From: Spirochaeta isovalerica
GTDB lineage: Bacteria > Spirochaetota > Spirochaetia > DSM-2461
Direction: 5' to 3'
Assembly: GCF_014207565.1 (NCBI RefSeq)
Contig: NZ_JACHGJ010000003.1
Span: 297,944-361,943, forward strand
DNA length: 64,000 nt
The notes beneath the pieces are model-generated. The model worked only from the letters and a program-made list of their open reading frames with translations. It was not told where the DNA came from and searched no databases. Made by a program: the position numbers and the translations under genes. Positions within the stretch are counted from its first letter, which is position 1, and each line of letters starts with the position of its first letter. Below, piece by piece: positions 8,179 to 16,445 of this stretch.

Positions 8179-10281
8179 ATGAAAAAAAGAAGATTCGTCA
8201 GCATGAGAGTCAGGCTCTCACTCTGGTTTTCTCTGGTCGCTTTCGTTCTGGTATCAGCCTTCGGCTCTGTAAATCTCCTTCGCGAACGGGATAATGCGCG
8301 AAACAGCCTTTCCCGGGGACTGGATCTGGAGTCGGAAATTACGGCTCAGAAGATCGACGGGTGGATCCGTCTGCGAATCGCCGCTCTGGAATCGAGGAAG
8401 TCCATTCTCGAAGAGCCGGGAGCCGTCGATGTGGTCAGAACCGGCGGGCACGGCAGTAACGGCTATCTCCGCGGTGATGCGGAAATCTACGGCGTCGAAT
8501 TTCTGTATATCGGAACACCTGACGGAAAATTTTATTACGGAGGAGACTGGATAGCCCCTCCGGAATTCGATCCGACATCCCGTCCCTGGTACACAGCAGC
8601 TGTAGCTAAAAGGGGCACGATTTTTACAGATTACTATGTCGACGCCAATACGGGACAGCTGAACATCTCCATAGCCACGCCTGTTTACGGAGAAGGTAAT
8701 CGGCTGCTCGGGGTTCTGGGAATCGACCTTTATCTGGATGAGCTTCTCGGGCTGCTCGAAAGTAACAATCAGGAAGGTGTTTCCTCTGCTCTTATTGATA
8801 ACAAAGGCATTACTGTCGCCCATCCCGTGGCCGATCTGATCGGCGGTAATGTTCTGGATTTATTGGACGATTCCGGTCAGCCCTTCATGAAGCCGGTCGT
8901 CGAGGACTCAACAGGAATTCAGGAATACACATTCAAAGGCGAACGGAAAACCATGGTTTTCCGGGAAATTCCCAGTCTCGGCTGGAAAATCGTGTTTTTC
9001 GTAACCGAAGATTATATGTTTAAGCCCATAAATCAGCTGATTCTCCTGTCGATTATTTTCATAAGCAGCACGATTGTGGTTTTTATCATTATCACGATTC
9101 TCATATCTTCCGTATTCGTTAAGAGAATCCAGGCCGTTTCCGATTCGCTTAATGATGTGGCGGAAGGGGAAGGTGACCTGACAAGATCCTTAGAGACAAC
9201 CACCAATGATGAACTCGCCGTACTGACCGATAATTTCAATAAATTTATCGACCTCATGCGCCGCATGATTTCCAATATAAAAAGCAGTGCTGAATCCACT
9301 ATGACAGCCAAAGACTCTCTCGTAGCCAATACGGAGGAAACGGCGGCGGCCATTAACCAGATCAGCGCCAATATGAACTCCATGGAGGGACAGATCCAGC
9401 GGCTGGATGAGAGCATTTCCATCTCGTCCCGTTCTGTGGAGAGTATTACCCGTTCCGTTTCGGGATTCAACAGCATCCGGGAAGAGCAGGCAGCCATAGT
9501 CGAAGAAACGGCGGCGTCGATTGCCGAAATGATTCATTCTCTCGAGCAGGTGGCCAAAATCAGCCGGGAGAAAAAGGAAGTGGCGTCTGCTCTGACGGAA
9601 ACATCCCGCAAAGGCGGCGAACAGCTCGATACGCTCAGCCGGGCATTCGATGAGAAGGTCGTTACAAGGCTCAGCGCTATTGAGGACATGACCGATATTA
9701 TCAGAGGCATAGCCAGCCAGATCAATCTTCTATCCATGAATGCCGCGATCGAAGCCGCCCATGCCGGGGATACCGGCAAGGGGTTCGCTGTCGTCGCAGA
9801 TGAAATCCGGAAGCTGGCCGAGAGCTCTTCGGACAGTGTCAAAACCATCGATACGGTTATCCGGGAAATCCGCGAAGGGGTTAACGAAACGGTGGAAAAT
9901 ACCGGTGAAACGGCACAGATTTTCAAGGAAATGGACCAGGTCGTCACAGATTTCGTTGCAGCTCTTAATCAGATTGCCAACAATACGAACGAACTGATGA
10001 CCGGGAGCCAGGAAATCGGCCAGACAGCGCAGAGGCTGAATGAGATTACTGTCTCAATTAAAGACAGCGCCGATTCCATGAAGCTGGGCACGGAGGAGCT
10101 TTCAAGAGAAATGCTCAATATTGAAGATGTTTCCCGCACAGTCCTGGGAGGCATTCAGGAAGCTGTTGTCGGAGCCGGTCAGATTGTCTCCGCCATGGAT
10201 CAGGTCTCTGGTCTCTCCGGGGAGCTGGCCCGCAACAGCGAGCAGCTGAAAAGTGAAATAGACCGGTTTAAAACCGACTAG
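8179..10281 (+). CDS. methyl-accepting chemotaxis protein, dCache sensor
   Basis: Transmembrane chemoreceptor of 700 aa. Order: signal-anchor helix (about residues 10-32), periplasmic double-Cache domain (about 40-280) with the typical R-P-W-Y-T-A-A and the Y-x-D-x-x-T-G-Q-L-N-I-S segment, second transmembrane helix (about 283-312), HAMP, and a long signalling coiled coil. Its hairpin tip contains [14 protein letters not shown]. No C-terminal CheR-binding pentapeptide is present. dCache domains often bind amino acids or organic acids; the ligand is unknown. Strong Shine-Dalgarno AAAGGAGAG. The 3' end overlaps the convergent membrane protein gene by 4 bp (CTAG). Chemotaxis fits a motile spirochaete. 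Confidence 0.95.
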   Translation: MKKRRFVSMRVRLSLWFSLVAFVLVSAFGSVNLLRERDNARNSLSRGLDLESEITAQKIDGWIRLRIAALESRKSILEEPGAVDVVRTGGHGSNGYLRGDAEIYGVEFLYIGTPDGKFYYGGDWIAPPEFDPTSRPWYTAAVAKRGTIFTDYYVDANTGQLNISIATPVYGEGNRLLGVLGIDLYLDELLGLLESNNQEGVSSALIDNKGITVAHPVADLIGGNVLDLLDDSGQPFMKPVVEDSTGIQEYTFKGERKTMVFREIPSLGWKIVFFVTEDYMFKPINQLILLSIIFISSTIVVFIIITILISSVFVKRIQAVSDSLNDVAEGEGDLTRSLETTTNDELAVLTDNFNKFIDLMRRMISNIKSSAESTMTAKDSLVANTEETAAAINQISANMNSMEGQIQRLDESISISSRSVESITRSVSGFNSIREEQAAIVEETAASIAEMIHSLEQVAKISREKKEVASALTETSRKGGEQLDTLSRAFDEKVVTRLSAIEDMTDIIRGIASQINLLSMNAAIEAAHAGDTGKGFAVVADEIRKLAESSSDSVKTIDTVIREIREGVNETVENTGETAQIFKEMDQVVTDFVAALNQIANNTNELMTGSQEIGQTAQRLNEITVSIKDSADSMKLGTEELSREMLNIEDVSRTVLGGIQEAVVGAGQIVSAMDQVSGLSGELARNSEQLKSEIDRFKTD

Positions 10282-11072
10282 TCTATTTTATTTCTATCGG
10301 CCAGTGCTGATTTCTGCTGTTTGACCGCAAAACTGATGGCGTAAACCAGAGCGAATGGCCAGAGAGGTGTCAGAAAGAGGAAGATGAAGAGGATAAAGTT
10401 GAACTTCTTTGCTCCCTCTTTCCCGGACGCCCCGAATCCTTTAAAAGAAGCGGCCAGGTTTTGAAGCTCTTTTTTTCTTTCCTCGTCCGACAGATCGGGA
10501 TCTCTGGCTTTTTTTAAAGCTTCTTTAAAATCGGTATCAAATGAATTTTCCTGCTGTCCTTCCGACGCTTCCGATTCCGGGAATACATTTTCAGGGCGGG
10601 GTTTTTCATATACCTGAGCGCTACTGTAGGAACTGTAACCCGCCGGTTCGGCTTGAGCCGCTCCTATGGAAACCTGATCCCCTGAGACCGTTATTCCCAA
10701 TGAGCCAATGCGCGACATTTTATTAACCAGCCTGGTCACTTTCGATTCGCTGAGATCCAGCTGGGAAGAGAGCTGGGTGACTGTTGTGTTTTTATAGAAT
10801 TGCAGTGTATCGAGTATCTCCAGGCTCTGCCGTTCCCCGTGACGGATAACCCGCCCGATAATCTGTGCGGATATGGCAGCGGAACCGTAGATGGCCAGCG
10901 CTGTAAGCCTGGGTCCCAGAATAAGGGGAGCCGAGGCGAAATAATCTGTCAGGGAATCGAACTCTCCGTAGGTCCGGAGCCATGGCCAGGCAATAACTCC
11001 CAGCGGAATAATCATTATATAGGATATGATTATGAGAAAGTCGTCGGTTTTGTAGATGTTTCTGTTTTCCAT
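10278..11072 (-). CDS. membrane protein with internal winged-helix domain
   Basis: A 264-aa protein of no family I recognise. Two or so hydrophobic segments (about residues 10-30 and 48-70) precede a cytoplasmic MarR/ArsR-like winged helix (about 82-138) with the recognition-helix-like [14 protein letters not shown] charged linker follows, then a final transmembrane segment near the C-terminus (about 225-250). The fold suggests a membrane-tethered DNA-binding or protein-binding module. It shares a compact back-to-back promoter region with the Crp-fold regulator gene, so the two may be co-regulated. Its ATG lies exactly at the predicted +1, with no Shine-Dalgarno. Confidence 0.7.
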   Translation of the reverse strand: MENRNIYKTDDFLIIISYIMIIPLGVIAWPWLRTYGEFDSLTDYFASAPLILGPRLTALAIYGSAAISAQIIGRVIRHGERQSLEILDTLQFYKNTTVTQLSSQLDLSESKVTRLVNKMSRIGSLGITVSGDQVSIGAAQAEPAGYSSYSSAQVYEKPRPENVFPESEASEGQQENSFDTDFKEALKKARDPDLSDEERKKELQNLAASFKGFGASGKEGAKKFNFILFIFLFLTPLWPFALVYAISFAVKQQKSALADRNKID

Positions 11073-11078
11073 AAGATA

Positions 11079-11107
11079 AGAATAGATACGGAGCAGCGTG
11101 CTGTCAA
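11079..11107 (-). promoter_or_regulatory. promoter of membrane winged-helix gene
   Basis: Minus strand TTGACA (11107-11102, perfect consensus), 17-bp spacer, TATTCT (11084-11079), six bases, then ATG at 11072. The predicted +1 is the A of the start codon, giving a leaderless mRNA. Confidence 0.65.
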
Positions 11108-11108
11108 A

Positions 11109-11137
11109 TTTACAATTGCTTCTGTTTTCTGTATAGT
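11109..11137 (+). promoter_or_regulatory. promoter of Crp-fold regulator gene
   Basis: TTTACA (11109-11114), 17-bp spacer, TATAGT (11132-11137), seven bases, then ATG at 11145. Its -35 box is one base from the -35 box of the opposite promoter. Confidence 0.65.
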
Positions 11138-11144
11138 ATTGTTT

Positions 11145-11750
11145 ATGATTAAAGCATCAGTCCGGGATTACTGTTTTGAACAATTAAAGATCGATCTTAT
11201 CTCGCGGGACGCTTATGATACGAGGCAGTGGGAAGATATCAGAAGCCGGGGCAGAGTCATATCGCTCAAACGCAATGATTTTGCCTTGAAGGCGGGAGAG
11301 GAAAAGCGGAAGGGTTTTTTCATTGTCAGCGGCAGCCTGATCCATCTCTATCTGAAAGAAAACGGAGAACAGATCGTCATGAGTTTCTCCGATGATCAGA
11401 CCTTCCGGTTCATCTGTCCCGGTTCCTATTTTACGGGAGAAGAGGATTCCTGGGAGATCCTCGCCGTGGAAGAGAGTCTGCTCATATCCCTGAATCAGGA
11501 TGATATGGAGTACCTCTCGGCAAAATATCATTCTTTCAGCATATATTACAGAAATATCATCTCCGACGGCCTGGCAAAGTTCTACCGCTTCAATGCCCTG
11601 CGTTTCTCCCGCACCTCTGAAGAATTCCTGAAGGAGCTGGTGGAGTCCTATCCCCGGATCAACCGCACCGTTCCCGATAAGTATCTCGCTTCTTTTATGG
11701 GCATATCCAGAGAATGGTTCTGTAAAATCAAAAAGAAAATTTATAATTGA
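11145..11750 (+). CDS. Crp/Fnr-family transcriptional regulator
   Basis: A 201-aa regulator with an N-terminal cyclic-nucleotide-binding-type beta barrel (about residues 20-125) and a C-terminal helix-turn-helix (Y-L-A-S-F-M-G-I-S-R-E-W-F-C-K-I-K). The phosphate-binding cassette of true cAMP receptors (G-E-x6-8-R-S/T-A) is not visible, so the effector is probably not cAMP, or binding is lost; no Fnr-type cysteine cluster is seen. The frame stays open upstream to 10800, but that part lies inside the divergent gene and a clear promoter ends at 11137, so ATG 11145 is the credible start. No Shine-Dalgarno. Confidence 0.85.
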   Translation: MIKASVRDYCFEQLKIDLISRDAYDTRQWEDIRSRGRVISLKRNDFALKAGEEKRKGFFIVSGSLIHLYLKENGEQIVMSFSDDQTFRFICPGSYFTGEEDSWEILAVEESLLISLNQDDMEYLSAKYHSFSIYYRNIISDGLAKFYRFNALRFSRTSEEFLKELVESYPRINRTVPDKYLASFMGISREWFCKIKKKIYN

Positions 11751-11816
11751 ACTAATTCAATTATAAGTACAATATTGCCCGGTATAATGAGGACAAAATC
11801 TGTTTTGGGAGTTCTC

Positions 11817-12641
11817 ATGCTGTCTATTATCCATCTCGTTCTTGTCTTTGTGGTTCTTGTTCTGCTCAATGAGCTTTTCCGTTTGAGCAAATGGTTTACC
11901 TTATCGGTCTTTATCATTCTTCCCGTTGCGCTGTCTATCGCCGTCTGGCCTTCTACAACCGGCACAGGGACAAGTGTTGATACGTGGTTTCACTGGGCGA
12001 AAGTGTACTCTGTTGTGGTCGCCGCTGCGGGTTTCACTTTTATGCGCTTTACAGCTCTCGGGGAAAAGGGATACGCCAAAGCCTTCCCTCCGCTGATTCT
12101 GGCTTTGAACATTCTCGAAGCGGTCGTCCGTGATTTCGAGCTGGGAATGGCAGCCGGAGGAGCCTGGCACTTTATGAACGGCCTGGCCGGACTTTTCTCC
12201 ATTATCGCCATTTCCGGTTGGACCGGTATATTCAGTGAAAAAAAGGGGAAACGCGATCTCCTATGGCCCGATATGACTGTTCTGTGGATTATCGCTTACG
12301 ATGTTTGGAATCTCTCTTATATCTATTTCTGCGTTCCCGAGCACGCTACTTATGGAATTTCGGTTCTGCTCGCCTGCACCGTACCTTCGCTCTTTATAAA
12401 AAAGGGAACATGGATTCAGGCAAGGGCTTACACTCTCGGGCTGTGGATGATGTACATCATGACATTCAACAGTTTCGTCGATACGCCCGGCGTCACTCTC
12501 ATGCTGCCTGAGAGTTCGCTCCTTAAATACATTTTCGCTGTTCTCAGTCTGGGACTGAACGGATGGCTGGTGATCGTTCATTTGCTGAAAATCCGCCGGC
12601 GGAAAGATTTTCGCATAGGAGAGGAACTCTACTCAGTTTAA
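11817..12641 (+). CDS. DUF5692-like polytopic membrane protein
   Basis: About eight hydrophobic segments over 274 aa with a short charged C-terminus. The sequence resembles the uncharacterised DUF5692 membrane family (recognition by eye; motifs such as W-F-H-W-A-K-V-Y and W-I-I-A-Y-D-V-W-N-L-S-Y). Start choice: TTG 11775 and ATG 11787 are in frame, but GGGAG at 11807-11811 is five bases before ATG 11817, which also begins the first membrane helix. It follows the Crp-fold gene on the same strand and may be its target. It overlaps the kinase gene tail to tail by 4 bp (TTAA). Function unknown. Confidence 0.7.
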   Translation: MLSIIHLVLVFVVLVLLNELFRLSKWFTLSVFIILPVALSIAVWPSTTGTGTSVDTWFHWAKVYSVVVAAAGFTFMRFTALGEKGYAKAFPPLILALNILEAVVRDFELGMAAGGAWHFMNGLAGLFSIIAISGWTGIFSEKKGKRDLLWPDMTVLWIIAYDVWNLSYIYFCVPEHATYGISVLLACTVPSLFIKKGTWIQARAYTLGLWMMYIMTFNSFVDTPGVTLMLPESSLLKYIFAVLSLGLNGWLVIVHLLKIRRRKDFRIGEELYSV

Positions 12642-13753
12642 ATATGCAGGGGGAGTCCTATGGTAAAACAGACTCCCTCTCCCGGCCTCGAGTGAACCTC
12701 CATCGTGCCTTTGTGGTTATTTGTTATTATGAAGTAGGAGACCGATAACCCCAGACCTGTGCCGGATCCAACGGGTTTCGTAGTGAAAAATGGCTCGAAA
12801 ATGTGTTTCTTCTCTTCGGAGCTTAATCCGGGGCCGTTATCTTCCACATCGATATACAATTTGTCTTCATCCCTTCGCAGGCGAAGGATAAATCGGGGAG
12901 AATAGCCTTTATCCCGGATTTCGCACATGGCTTCCGCTCCATTCTTCAACAGATTGAGCATGACCTGCTGTATCTGGGATCTGGAACAGGGAATAACCGG
13001 AATATTCGCTTCATATTCCCGTATTATTTCAATTTCCCTGAAATCATAATGGGATTTCAGATCAAAATCCGATGAAGCCAGTTCAATGATGTTGTCGAGC
13101 ATTTCCACAGGATCGTGAGTGGAGAAGGGACCATGGTCCAGTCTGGAAAAGCTGAGCATATTGTGGATGATTGAAGAGGCTCTCTGTCCCCCTTCCCATA
13201 TGGCTTTCAGCATACGGGGGATTCCCCGTTTTTCAAGGTAGATCCTGAAAGTCTCCAGATCGATACCTGCGTCATCCGCCGCTTTCCGGTTAGCGTCCAG
13301 GCTCATATCTGTCAGGCGCTTCGTCATCACTTCAGCCGTCTGAATAATTCCCGCCAGAGGATTATTTATTTCATGAGCCATACCCGCAGCCAGTCCTCCG
13401 ATCGAGAGCATTTTTTCCGATTGAACCAGGGCTTCCTGAAAGCGCACTTTTTCTGTAATATCGTCAATCCTTAACACGGAATCACCTTCCAGGGAGTCCG
13501 AAAGAGGGTATAGGGAAATCTCTTCATGGATAATTCTCTTACCGGATTGTCTCGTTTTCCTGACAGTCATGACAGAGTCCGACGGGGCTCCTTTTCTGAA
13601 ATAGCCATCCAGGTCTGAACTTATGTAATCGAGAATATCCCTCACCGATTGTCCGAGGGCTTCCTCTGCTTTCAGATTAAAACTCTTTTCCGCCCTTTGG
13701 TTCCATCTGGTTATTTCTCCTTCTTTATTGAGTCCTATGATGATGGAAGGCAT
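12638..13753 (-). CDS. PAS-domain sensor histidine kinase
   Basis: Cytoplasmic histidine kinase: a PAS domain (S-I-I-I-G-L-N-K-E-G-E-I-T-R-W-N), a phospho-acceptor helix with [15 protein letters not shown], and an ATPase domain with [14 protein letters not shown] and G-T-G-L-G-L. It shares an unusually long loop after the H-box (A-G-I-D-L-E, R-G-I-P-R-M) with the kinase at 32379-34301, so the two are paralogues. The ATG at 13753 lies inside the PAS fold and has no Shine-Dalgarno. The same frame stays open to 13960 and encodes a typical coiled-coil lead (E-L-Q-K-K-I-E-E-L-N-K-E-K). AAAGGA stands seven bases before an ATC at 13903, so the true product is probably near 421 aa with a non-canonical start. 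No response regulator is adjacent. Confidence 0.88.
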   Translation of the reverse strand: MPSIIIGLNKEGEITRWNQRAEKSFNLKAEEALGQSVRDILDYISSDLDGYFRKGAPSDSVMTVRKTRQSGKRIIHEEISLYPLSDSLEGDSVLRIDDITEKVRFQEALVQSEKMLSIGGLAAGMAHEINNPLAGIIQTAEVMTKRLTDMSLDANRKAADDAGIDLETFRIYLEKRGIPRMLKAIWEGGQRASSIIHNMLSFSRLDHGPFSTHDPVEMLDNIIELASSDFDLKSHYDFREIEIIREYEANIPVIPCSRSQIQQVMLNLLKNGAEAMCEIRDKGYSPRFILRLRRDEDKLYIDVEDNGPGLSSEEKKHIFEPFFTTKPVGSGTGLGLSVSYFIITNNHKGTMEVHSRPGEGVCFTIGLPLHI

Positions 13754-13914
13754 GGAATTTATAATATCGCTTATATAATTCTTTTCCTTATTGAGTTCTT
13801 CGATCTTTTTCTGCAGCTCCGGATAATAGCTTTTCCTTGATGAAGAGCTTCCCAGTCCGATGAGGTGCTCAAGGTCTCTCTGCCGCTTGCTGTCTTCGTT
13901 GATGTTTTCGTCCT

Positions 13915-15075
13915 TTACATGGCTTCCCGGTAGATAGCGGCCAGTTCCGATGAATCTGCATTACGGGGATTGGTAATGAGACAGGGGTCTTTTGCCGCTT
14001 TCTCTGCAAGAACGGGAATATCCGAATCGGAAACGCCTCTTGTTTTAAGAGTATCCACAATACCCACTTCTTTTTTCAGGTTTACAATTCTTTCAGTCAA
14101 TTCTTTCTGCACGATTTTATCTGATAAGCCTTCTGTTCTGATGTCCATAGCTTCGGCGATATGACGGTATCGCGAAGCGGCCGCGGAATAATTAAAGTTG
14201 ACCACGTGCTCCAGTAACATAGCGTTGCACTCGCCATGAGGCATGTCGAGGTAGCCTCCCAGGCTGTGCGCCATGGCATGAACGGCTCCCAGAATGGCAT
14301 TGGAGAACGCCAGGCCGGCTTTCATGCTGGCAAGCATTATGCTTTCCCTTAACCGGCTGTTTTGCGAATCGTTCATGAGAGGAGGAAGATCTTTGTTGAT
14401 CAGCCGGATCGCTTCCAGGGCGTACATATCTGTCAGCACTCCGCTGCCCGTCGAGACATAGGCTTCAAAGGCATGAACCAGTGCATCAATCCCCGTGCAG
14501 GCGGTCAGATAGGAATCCATTGTGTAAGTCGTATCGGGATCAATCAGAGCCACATCGGGTACAACAGATTTGCTTATTATGGCAATTTTGACTCTTTCCT
14601 CTTCGTTATTTATTATGGCAAATTGCGAGACATCCGCGGAAGTTCCCGCCGTTGTAGGGATGAAAATCAGCGGCGGTACGGGAAAGTCGATTTTATCAAC
14701 TCCTTCAAAATCCAGGATATGACTGTCATTGGACACGACGATGCCGATGCCCTTGGCGCAATCCATGGGGCTGCCTCCGCCGACCGATATGATGAGATTG
14801 CAATTCTGTTCCCTGTATTCCCGGGCGCCGCGCATGACCTCTCCGGACCGGGGGTTCGCGCTGACGGCGCTGAACACATGAAAGGGGATATTCTCTTCAG
14901 CAAGTGTCTCCGCCACTTCTTTCAGCCAACCGGCGGCTATAACGCCGGAATCGGTTACGATGAGTACTTTCCTGGCGGAAAAACGGGAAGCATAGTTTCC
15001 CGCAAGTTTTCTGGCTCCGGAACCGAAAATGATCTCCGGGGCAACGAATTTACGTAAGTTTAAAATCTCCGACAT
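13915..15075 (-). CDS. iron-containing alcohol dehydrogenase
   Basis: Group III Fe-dependent NAD(P)-linked alcohol dehydrogenase, 386 aa, interconverting an alcohol and an aldehyde or ketone, usually in fermentation. The nucleotide-binding motif G-G-G-S-P-M-D-C-A-K is near residue 100. The metal ligands are in A-M-A-H-S-L-G-G and M-P-H-G-E-C-N-A-M-L in the C-terminal helical domain. AGGAGAG upstream supports ATG 15075. Substrate is not evident; 1,3-propanediol, butanol and lactaldehyde enzymes all belong here. The histidine kinase open frame begins at its 3' end. Confidence 0.92.
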   Translation of the reverse strand: MSEILNLRKFVAPEIIFGSGARKLAGNYASRFSARKVLIVTDSGVIAAGWLKEVAETLAEENIPFHVFSAVSANPRSGEVMRGAREYREQNCNLIISVGGGSPMDCAKGIGIVVSNDSHILDFEGVDKIDFPVPPLIFIPTTAGTSADVSQFAIINNEEERVKIAIISKSVVPDVALIDPDTTYTMDSYLTACTGIDALVHAFEAYVSTGSGVLTDMYALEAIRLINKDLPPLMNDSQNSRLRESIMLASMKAGLAFSNAILGAVHAMAHSLGGYLDMPHGECNAMLLEHVVNFNYSAAASRYRHIAEAMDIRTEGLSDKIVQKELTERIVNLKKEVGIVDTLKTRGVSDSDIPVLAEKAAKDPCLITNPRNADSSELAAIYREAM

Positions 15076-15186
15076 CTTAAACTCTCCTGCTATTTATTAT
15101 AGGTCATGTAACCTTTTTGTTCGAATTTTCCGAATATTAATGGTTTCTATTTGGAAAAAAATGGTTTAGTCTCATAATCGGGTTAA

Positions 15187-15945
15187 ATGATGATCTATCA
15201 GCAGGAAATCAGGGAAATAAACGATTTTTACGATCGTTACAAAGACAGCAAAATAGTCTATTCTCAAGGAGTCGTCCGGGACATAGGGCTCGTCCAGAGG
15301 GATACGTCCATAAAGGTGGGTGAACAGGTACTCAAAAGCGTTCTCATCTCTTCAACCATGGAGGACTTTGTCTTTATGGCCAGTCTGAACGATTCGGTCA
15401 GGGAAACTTTTTACGATTTGGGAGGCTCTTTGAAAGTCCAGCTGAAGTTTCTGGATCCCGAATCATCAAAAAGCATTCTCTTCACATTGGATACCAAATT
15501 CCTGAACTTCAATAATCAGGGCCTGACCAGAGATGATCTGGTTTTCATTGCCATGAAAATAAGAAGAAAAATACCCAATGACCTTATCCGCCTATTCGGT
15601 CTATACCACACAGTCCAGGAACAGAAACTCAGAGACAAGAAGAAGAAAGTGGAATGTCTCCTTCTCACAAATGACAGAAAAAACGATTGCCTGACAGAAA
15701 AAATAACCAAGACAGAGCTGGTCCTGAGAGTTGAGGAAGAAGAAAAGATAGCCCCTCGCCAGAAGGCTCTGGCCATTTTAAAAGTTGTGAAAACCGGAGA
15801 GGTTATAGAGATTATCGGGACTGTCGCCTCCCGGACCATAGAACCTGACGGTTCCCAGTCCCTCACCATTTCCTACGCTATGGACGATCAGAGTCCCCGC
15901 TTCGGCTACAGCATTCATGTTCTGAGAAATCTCATTAATTCCTGA
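15187..15945 (+). CDS. uncharacterised cytoplasmic protein
   Basis: A 252-aa protein I do not recognise. The N-terminal 110 residues look alpha/beta; a strongly charged stretch follows (K-L-R-D-K-K-K-K-V-E); the C-terminal 70 residues look like a small beta barrel (I-L-K-V-V-K-T-G-E-V-I-E-I-I-G-T). The general look recalls PilZ-type proteins of spirochaetes, but I cannot find an R-x-x-x-R plus D/N-x-S-x-x-G signature, so c-di-GMP binding is not claimed. There is no signal peptide or membrane segment. TTGGAA (15151-15156) and CATAAT (15173-15178) precede the ATG closely and no Shine-Dalgarno is visible. Confidence 0.6.
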   Translation: MMIYQQEIREINDFYDRYKDSKIVYSQGVVRDIGLVQRDTSIKVGEQVLKSVLISSTMEDFVFMASLNDSVRETFYDLGGSLKVQLKFLDPESSKSILFTLDTKFLNFNNQGLTRDDLVFIAMKIRRKIPNDLIRLFGLYHTVQEQKLRDKKKKVECLLLTNDRKNDCLTEKITKTELVLRVEEEEKIAPRQKALAILKVVKTGEVIEIIGTVASRTIEPDGSQSLTISYAMDDQSPRFGYSIHVLRNLINS

Positions 15946-15953
15946 CCCCGGAC

Positions 15954-15983
15954 TTGCCTCTGCGAAAGGTCTCTCATTATATT
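15954..15983 (+). promoter_or_regulatory. promoter of thioredoxin gene
   Basis: TTGCCT (15954-15959), 18-bp spacer, TATATT (15978-15983), six bases, then ATG at 15990. The same hexamers occur in front of the thioredoxin-like pair at 2625. Confidence 0.5.
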
Positions 15984-15989
15984 TGTGCC

Positions 15990-16313
15990 ATGGAAGATTT
16001 AAGCAAACTCAGATCCTTTAACGAATTGATAAATAATAATGAAAAGCCCGTTCTTGTCGACTTCTACGCCGACTGGTGCGGTCCCTGTAAAATGGTTTCC
16101 CCTGTTATAAAACGAATTGCCGGTGAATACAAAGGGAAGCTGATAACTGTAAAAGTGGATACGGACAGAAAGCCGGCCATCGCCGGTCAGTACCAGATCA
16201 GCAGCATTCCCACGATAATTATGTTCTTCAAGGGACAGCCGGTTATGCGGTTGCAGGGGGCTCATCCTTACGAGTCGATCAAGCAATCCATTGATTCAAA
16301 CTGGCCCCTATGA
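15990..16313 (+). CDS. trx: thioredoxin
   Basis: Classical thioredoxin of 107 aa: cytoplasmic dithiol-disulfide reductant fed by thioredoxin reductase. The active site is W29-C30-G31-P32-C33 after V-L-V-D-F-Y-A-D, and the cis-Pro segment reads S-S-I-P-T-I-I-M-F. An in-frame TTG at 15954 lies within the -35 box of the likely promoter. ATG 15990 fits the family start and sits at the predicted +1; no Shine-Dalgarno. No thioredoxin reductase is nearby. Confidence 0.93.
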   Translation: MEDLSKLRSFNELINNNEKPVLVDFYADWCGPCKMVSPVIKRIAGEYKGKLITVKVDTDRKPAIAGQYQISSIPTIIMFFKGQPVMRLQGAHPYESIKQSIDSNWPL

Positions 16314-16318
16314 GATAA

Positions 16319-16419
16319 GCTCCCGAAAAACGGGAGCGAACAAAGACCGGGAGCCGGCGAACGGTCGACCTTCTCCGGTCTCTGCGTCAGGAGATGAAAA
16401 AACAGGATTTTCCATCTCC
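16319..16419. repeat. cluster of three hairpins between convergent genes
   Basis: GCTCCCG-AAAAA-CGGGAGC (16319-16337) is a perfect stem. AGACCGG (16345-16351) pairs with CCGGTCT (16375-16381). GGAGATG plus A-run (16390-16402) pairs with T-run plus CATCTCC (16408-16419), continuous on the minus strand except for one G-U. No clean T-run follows any of them. They may halt both convergent transcripts or protect 3' ends. Confidence 0.5.
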
Positions 16420-16445
16420 CTTCACCTGCCTGTGCGGCCTGACCG

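Noticed and set aside
10800-11144. 115-residue N-terminal extension of the Crp-fold regulator
   Set aside because: It lies inside the divergent membrane-protein gene and upstream of a clear promoter; the family fold begins after 11145.
15187-15945. PilZ c-di-GMP receptor
   Set aside because: The PilZ signature R-x-x-x-R with D/N-x-S-x-x-G is not found, so the gene is left uncharacterised.
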